Positions 60,183-64,000 of a stretch of 64,000 nt of DNA are shown piece by piece (positions within the stretch are counted from its first letter, which is position 1; each line of letters starts with the position of its first letter). The notes under the pieces are model-generated. The model ran no database searches, was not told the DNA's origin, and saw only the letters and a program-made list of their open reading frames with translations. The position numbers and the translations under genes are program-made. The DNA comes from Euzebya sp. GTDB taxonomy: Bacteria; Actinomycetota; Nitriliruptoria; Euzebyales; Euzebyaceae. Where the stretch lies: the NCBI RefSeq assembly GCF_964222135.1, contig NZ_CAXQBR010000068.1:1-64000 (forward strand), read 5' to 3'.

Positions 60183-60854
60183 GTGAGCACCACGACCGAG
60201 CCCGCCGCGGCACCAGCCCCCGGCACGCACGCCCCCGAGACCCCCGACATCGTGATCGGGAACCACTACGACAAGTACGAGGGCGGCAACGTCCTGATCC
60301 GGTTCCTGACCCGGCGGTTCCTGGCGGCGCTCGACGGGATGCTCGACGCGGTCGCCGCCGAGGGCCCCGTGACGCGGGTGCTCGAGGTCGGCTGCGGCGA
60401 CGGGGAGATCGCCGAACGGCTGCGCGACCGCTTCGCCGATGCCGACGTCCTCGCCCTCGACCTGCCCGACGCCGGCCTGCGCGCGGACTGGCAGGGCCGC
60501 AGCGGGGTCGGCTTCGCGCACGGCGACGCCCACCGGCTGCCGTTCGCCGACGACACCTTCGACCTGGTCGTGGCCGTCGAGGTGTGCGAGCACCTCACCC
60601 ACCCGTGGTCGGGCCTGGCCGAGATGGCCCGCGTGTCCTCACGCCACCTGGTCCTGAGCGTCCCCCGCGAGCCGATGTTCCGCATGGGCAACTTCATGAC
60701 CGGCCGCCACGTCCGCGACCTCGGCAACACACCCGGCCACTTCAACCACTGGGGCACCCCCGGGTTCCTCCGGTTCGTGTCGGTGCAGGCGGCCGTGGCC
60801 GACGTGAAGCTCCCGGTGCCGTGGACGATGGTCCGCGCCCGCGTCGACGCCTGA
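60183..60854 (+). CDS. SAM-dependent methyltransferase
   Basis: 223 residues, class I. VLEVGCGDGEIAERLRDRF is motif I, LALDLPDAGL the acidic loop, HGDAHRLPFADDTFDLVVAVEVCEHLTHP motifs II-III. DKYEGGNVLIRFLTRRF and GTPGFLRFVS are typical of methyltransferases linked to glycolipid or polyprenyl loci. GTG 60183 follows TACGCT (60170-60175) by seven bases, so it is probably leaderless. Its stop abuts the flippase-like gene stop with no gap. Confidence 0.88.
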   Translation: MSTTTEPAAAPAPGTHAPETPDIVIGNHYDKYEGGNVLIRFLTRRFLAALDGMLDAVAAEGPVTRVLEVGCGDGEIAERLRDRFADADVLALDLPDAGLRADWQGRSGVGFAHGDAHRLPFADDTFDLVVAVEVCEHLTHPWSGLAEMARVSSRHLVLSVPREPMFRMGNFMTGRHVRDLGNTPGHFNHWGTPGFLRFVSVQAAVADVKLPVPWTMVRARVDA

Positions 60855-61823
60855 TCAGCGGGTCGGGTCCGGCGTCGCCCCGCGTCGACCGACCCCGGCC
60901 ACGAACCCGAACCCGCCCCAGAGCCCGTCCGCGAGTGTGAGGACGAGCCGGGACAGCAGCGTCACGGTGAACGCGACCTCCGACGTCACCACGAGCGACA
61001 GGCCCGCGACGAGCACGACCTCGCGCGCACCGGCCCCCGCGGGCGCGATCAGGAACAGGAAGCCGGCGGACCACGCGGCGGCGAACACGCCGACGGCGAC
61101 CGCGACCGGTCCGAGCACGCCGTCCGGGGTGGCGAGGGCGACCACGGCGAGGTGGACGTGGAGGCCGTAGCAGACCCACATCACCGCGGCCCACGCGCAG
61201 GCGACGGCCATGTCCCGGCCGCGTGGGCGCGCCGGCAGCGGCTCGCGGCCGAGCCGGCGCAGCAGCCCGTCCATCACCGCGCTGAGCGGGCCGGGGAACA
61301 GCAGGGGCACCCGCACGAGGGGGGCCAGGGCGGTCCACGCGGGCCCCCGCCCGATCGCCGCCACGGCCGGGACGCCGAGGATCGCGCCGGTCACCAGGTG
61401 GATCCACATGAACAGCGTCTGGCCCGCGACCGCGCTGCGGCGGGGGACGCCGTGGTCGCGGCCGAGCTCGGCCTGCGCCAGCACCGGCCAGACGCTGCCG
61501 GGGAGGTACTTGCCGAGCTGGGCCACGAAGAAGACCCGCATCGCGGGTCGGAGCGGCAGGACCGAGCCGAGCCCCGTCAGCATGCGCCGCCACACGAGGG
61601 CGCTGACACCCACGCCGGCGAGCCCGGCGACGGACGACAGGACCAGCGGCCAGACGGCGACGGACTGCAGCTCGGCCGCCAGCTCCTCGCGTCGCGCCAC
61701 GACGGCGACGCCGAAGGCCACCAGCACGCCGGCGACGTACACGCCGCGCAGGGCACGGCGCCACCGCGGGACGCGGGGGACGTCCTCCGGCGGCTGCGGC
61801 GGGGTGGTGGCGGGGTCGGGCAC
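60855..61823 (-). CDS. Lysylphosphatidylglycerol-synthase/UPF0104-type flippase-like membrane protein
   Basis: 322 residues with about eight membrane helices. FFVAQLGKYLPGSVWPVLAQAELGRDHGVPRRSAVAGQTLFMWIHLVTG is the family hallmark (KYxPGxxW), and FLFLIAPAGAGAREVVLVAGL the C-terminal motif (PxGxGxRE). Such domains are the membrane part of MprF and of small glycosyl-lipid flippase-like proteins near GT2 genes. GTG 61823 is preferred because the helix-rich part begins soon after. Tail-to-tail with the methyltransferase. Confidence 0.82.
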   Translation of the reverse strand: MPDPATTPPQPPEDVPRVPRWRRALRGVYVAGVLVAFGVAVVARREELAAELQSVAVWPLVLSSVAGLAGVGVSALVWRRMLTGLGSVLPLRPAMRVFFVAQLGKYLPGSVWPVLAQAELGRDHGVPRRSAVAGQTLFMWIHLVTGAILGVPAVAAIGRGPAWTALAPLVRVPLLFPGPLSAVMDGLLRRLGREPLPARPRGRDMAVACAWAAVMWVCYGLHVHLAVVALATPDGVLGPVAVAVGVFAAAWSAGFLFLIAPAGAGAREVVLVAGLSLVVTSEVAFTVTLLSRLVLTLADGLWGGFGFVAGVGRRGATPDPTR

Positions 61824-61876
61824 TCGCGCAAGGGTGCCAGCCCGTCGGCGGCGCACCCCTATCCTGTGCAGCGCCG

Positions 61877-63547
61877 ATGACCACCCTCGACGAGCTGGGC
61901 CCGACGTCGCTGGCGGACCGGCCCCCGCCGACGGCCCGGCAGGGCTGGGCGGCGCTCGGCGCGGTGGTCTCCGTGGCGCTGGTCCACCTCGCACCCGCCG
62001 CCGGCCTGGCACCGGGCGCGCTGGACGCCGACCTCGGCATCCAGTGGCACCTCGGGGCCGAGACGGCCCGCGGGGCGATCCCCCTGATCGACTTCGAGCA
62101 CACCTGGAACGTCGCGTCCTGGTACTTCAACGCGGCCCTCCACCGCGTCGCCGGCGGGGACCCGTCGACGTGGCTGTACCTGTGGGGACGGGTGTTCGGA
62201 CCTGCGCTGGCGGCCGTGACGGCGGTCGGGGTGCTGTGGCGGCTGCGGTTCCGGGCCGAGTGGATCCTGATCGGGGCCGGGTCCTGGCTGGCGCTCAGCC
62301 ACGTCATCCACTCCAAGTACACGATCCCGGTGGTGTGGGTCTTCGTCCTGGCGCCCACCGGCAGGGGCGCCTCGACGACCCGCGCGGTCGCGGTGCGCGC
62401 GGCCCTGGCCGGCCTGACGTTCCTCAGCCAGGTCGAGCTGGCCGTCCTGCTGGGTGCCGGTGTGGTCCTGTTCGACCTGATCGGCCGGGACCCGTGGTCG
62501 GCGGCGGCTGGCGAGCTGCGCGCGAGGGTGCTGCGGGCTGCGGCGGTGCCGGCCGGCATCGCGCTGGCCCTGGTGGCGGAGCTGGCCGTGTACCGGCTGC
62601 TGGGCCAGCCGCCCGGGGAGGTCCTGCGCCAGCTGTTCAGCAACGCCGCGGAGACCGCCGAGGGGTTCACCTACGGCTACCCGCTGCTGAGCGCCCCGTC
62701 CCTCCGCCCGAAGCTGTTCGTCGCCAGCCTGCTCGTCGCGTTCGTGCCGGCCGTGTGGCGCCGGCTGACGGCACCTGCCCGGCTGGTCGCCTGCCTGCAC
62801 CTCGCCCAGGCGCTCATCGCGATCCGCCGACCGGACCCCGCCCACGTCGACGCGGCCACCACCCTGCTCGGCCTGCTCGTGGTCCTCGTCGTCAACGACC
62901 TGGTCACCGACCCCCGCGGGGTCGGGCACCTGCGGTGGCCGCGCGGGCGCTGGGACGGCCGGCGGGTCGTCGCGGCGGTCGTGGGTGCCGTCGTGGTCGC
63001 CGCGGCGGTCGTCGCCGCCGTGTCCGTCGAGAGCCTGCTCGCGCTCGCGCTGCCGACCGTGCTGCTTGCGGGACTGGCGGTGGTGACGCCGCGCTGGCGG
63101 GCCGACGCCGGGGCGGTGTCGCTGGGGGCCGGGGCGGTCGTGGTCGCCGTGCTGCTCGCCTCCACCGCCGGGGGGATCGCCGCCTCGCTGCGGGCGGGGG
63201 ACGCCCTGGCCGTCGTCGAGGGCGTGGCAGCGGACATCGCCCCCGACCTCGACCGCTGCACCGGCGGGGACCGCGTCGTGTGGATCGTGCCGGGACCGCT
63301 CCCCCTCTACGACGCGCTGGAGGCGGAGAACCCCACCCCGTGGACGGTGTTCTGGTACGGCTTCACCGCCGAGCACGACCGGGTCCGCGACCGCCTGGCG
63401 GAGGGGTCGCTGCCCGGGGTGCTGCAGGTCGGGCACGGCTGGCCGCCGTCCTTCGGCGACCTGGGGGACGACCTGCAGGTCGCCCTGGAGCCGTGTGCCG
63501 AGGGGGTCAGCCGCGACGGCCAGCCCTACCGCATCTGGGTGGACTAG
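61877..63547 (+). CDS. Large polytopic membrane protein, glycosyltransferase-like
   Basis: 556 residues. About 11-12 hydrophobic segments are followed by a soluble C-terminus of about 110 residues. ALDADLGIQWHLGAETARGAIPLIDFEHTWNVASWYFNAALHRV has the Asp in the first loop and Trp-rich context seen in GT-C (ArnT/DPM-dependent) enzymes. VWIVPGPLPLYDALEAENPTPWTVFWYGF in the last part resembles their extracytoplasmic domain. TATCCT (61860-61865) lies 11 bases before ATG 61877. The polyprenyl-sugar donor from the nearby GT2 may be its substrate, by inference. Confidence 0.65.
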   Translation: MTTLDELGPTSLADRPPPTARQGWAALGAVVSVALVHLAPAAGLAPGALDADLGIQWHLGAETARGAIPLIDFEHTWNVASWYFNAALHRVAGGDPSTWLYLWGRVFGPALAAVTAVGVLWRLRFRAEWILIGAGSWLALSHVIHSKYTIPVVWVFVLAPTGRGASTTRAVAVRAALAGLTFLSQVELAVLLGAGVVLFDLIGRDPWSAAAGELRARVLRAAAVPAGIALALVAELAVYRLLGQPPGEVLRQLFSNAAETAEGFTYGYPLLSAPSLRPKLFVASLLVAFVPAVWRRLTAPARLVACLHLAQALIAIRRPDPAHVDAATTLLGLLVVLVVNDLVTDPRGVGHLRWPRGRWDGRRVVAAVVGAVVVAAAVVAAVSVESLLALALPTVLLAGLAVVTPRWRADAGAVSLGAGAVVVAVLLASTAGGIAASLRAGDALAVVEGVAADIAPDLDRCTGGDRVVWIVPGPLPLYDALEAENPTPWTVFWYGFTAEHDRVRDRLAEGSLPGVLQVGHGWPPSFGDLGDDLQVALEPCAEGVSRDGQPYRIWVD

Positions 63548-63649
63548 TCCCTTCGGATCGCCTCGAACCCCCCGGGTTGGCCATTCCCCTCAGGTGATCG
63601 GCGTACGACATTGCGGTGGGTAGTCGCAACGGTGCGGAGGAGCAGGCGG

Positions 63650-64000
63650 ATGGGCAGGGCCAGGAGGGCGTCGGCGGTGCTCGCCGTGCTGCTCGTCCTC
63701 GGCCTGGCCGCCCCGTCGCAGGCGTCGACCCCTCCCCTGGTGAACTGGGGGCAGGTCCTGCCCGGGTTCACGCCCGGCCTGGACCTCTCGTCGAGCAACA
63801 TCTGCACGAGCGGCGACCCGGCCTGCGTCGAGTCGGTCCTGCGGACCATGGCGCGCGACCTCCACCGGCTGGCGTCGACCTGCGACCACAACGCGGTCTT
63901 CCAGCTCGGCTACATGCGGACCACCGAGGCGTACTACGAGTCCTCGCAGATCCCCGGCTTCTACGACGACGTGGCGTGGATGCACCACTACGACGCGGTC
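63650..64000 (+). CDS. Secreted DUF5995-like protein, N-terminal part
   Basis: Cut by the window end; 117 codons are visible. MGRARRASAVLAVLLVLGLAAPSQASTP is a clear signal peptide with cleavage after SQA near residue 25. LVNWGQVLPGFTPGLD, then CVESVLRTMARDLHRLASTCDHNAVFQLGYMRTTEAYYES and FYDDVAWMHHYDAV match the pattern of actinobacterial DUF5995 proteins. Two or three Cys could form disulfides. GGAGG at 63637-63641 supports ATG 63650. The function is unknown. Confidence 0.7.
   Translation, partial: MGRARRASAVLAVLLVLGLAAPSQASTPPLVNWGQVLPGFTPGLDLSSSNICTSGDPACVESVLRTMARDLHRLASTCDHNAVFQLGYMRTTEAYYESSQIPGFYDDVAWMHHYDAV

Overview
The window is a very GC-rich bacterial chromosome segment with short intergenic gaps and genes on both strands. 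The content points to an aerobic, probably motile actinobacterial-type organism: DUF222/HNH protein, SCO6745-like protein, DrrAB-type exporter, DUF5995, DUF445, HyuAB, c-di-GMP proteins and a flagellar-type promoter. The exact lineage cannot be told from the sequence. No rRNA, tRNA, CRISPR, transposase or prophage was seen. The gene at each edge is cut by the window.

Layout. 1-7.4 kb: end of a kinase-like gene, a Pro/Ala/Ser-rich anchored protein, purB, a lipoprotein with repeated beta-strand segments, purD, and a KhtTU-type cation/proton antiporter pair. 7.3-16.3 kb: a minus-strand catabolic block of sugar isomerase, Gfo/Idh dehydrogenase, GntR regulator, CoA-transferase, HyuA, HyuB and an isochorismatase-fold amidase. 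HyuAB plus the amidase resembles the N-methylhydantoin to sarcosine route. 16.4-27.8 kb: HMG-CoA-lyase-like, GT9-like and cysteine-synthase-like genes; a MarR gene with a decayed CurA-like reductase; Lrp, PQ-loop, TRIC and GNAT genes; a frameshifted DUF222/HNH gene; and a SCO6745-like gene. 27.9-28.3 kb: an OsmC-family gene interrupted by a UGA exactly at its first active-site cysteine. 28.4-46 kb: a GGDEF/EAL protein, an aminotransferase, a PolX-PHP protein with a degenerate polymerase site, TspO, AraC, a DUF429-like/VOC fusion, DUF899, purA, Uma2, a ketopantoate-reductase-like gene, and a drug exporter divergent from a MarR gene. 46-55.4 kb: threonine dehydratase with dodecin, class I aldolase, a second GGDEF/EAL protein behind a sigma-28-like promoter, glutaminyl cyclase, acyl-CoA synthetase and a Cys/Met PLP enzyme. 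55.7-64 kb: TetR, then an envelope-like group (GT2, DUF4393/DUF445 pair, methyltransferase, flippase-like protein, large membrane protein) and the start of a secreted DUF5995 protein.

Two features run through the window. Many genes have no Shine-Dalgarno sequence but carry a TAnnnT hexamer 6-8 bases before the start codon, the layout expected of leaderless mRNAs. Several operons use 4-base ATGA/GTGA overlaps.

The most interesting item is the OsmC gene at 27867-28340. One UGA replaces the first catalytic Cys codon, the rest of the gene is intact, and foldable hairpins lie just downstream. It is either a selenoprotein or a freshly inactivated gene. Other notable items are the sigma-28-like promoter of the second c-di-GMP gene, the probable CTG start of the DUF445 gene, and compact divergent operators with clear symmetry.
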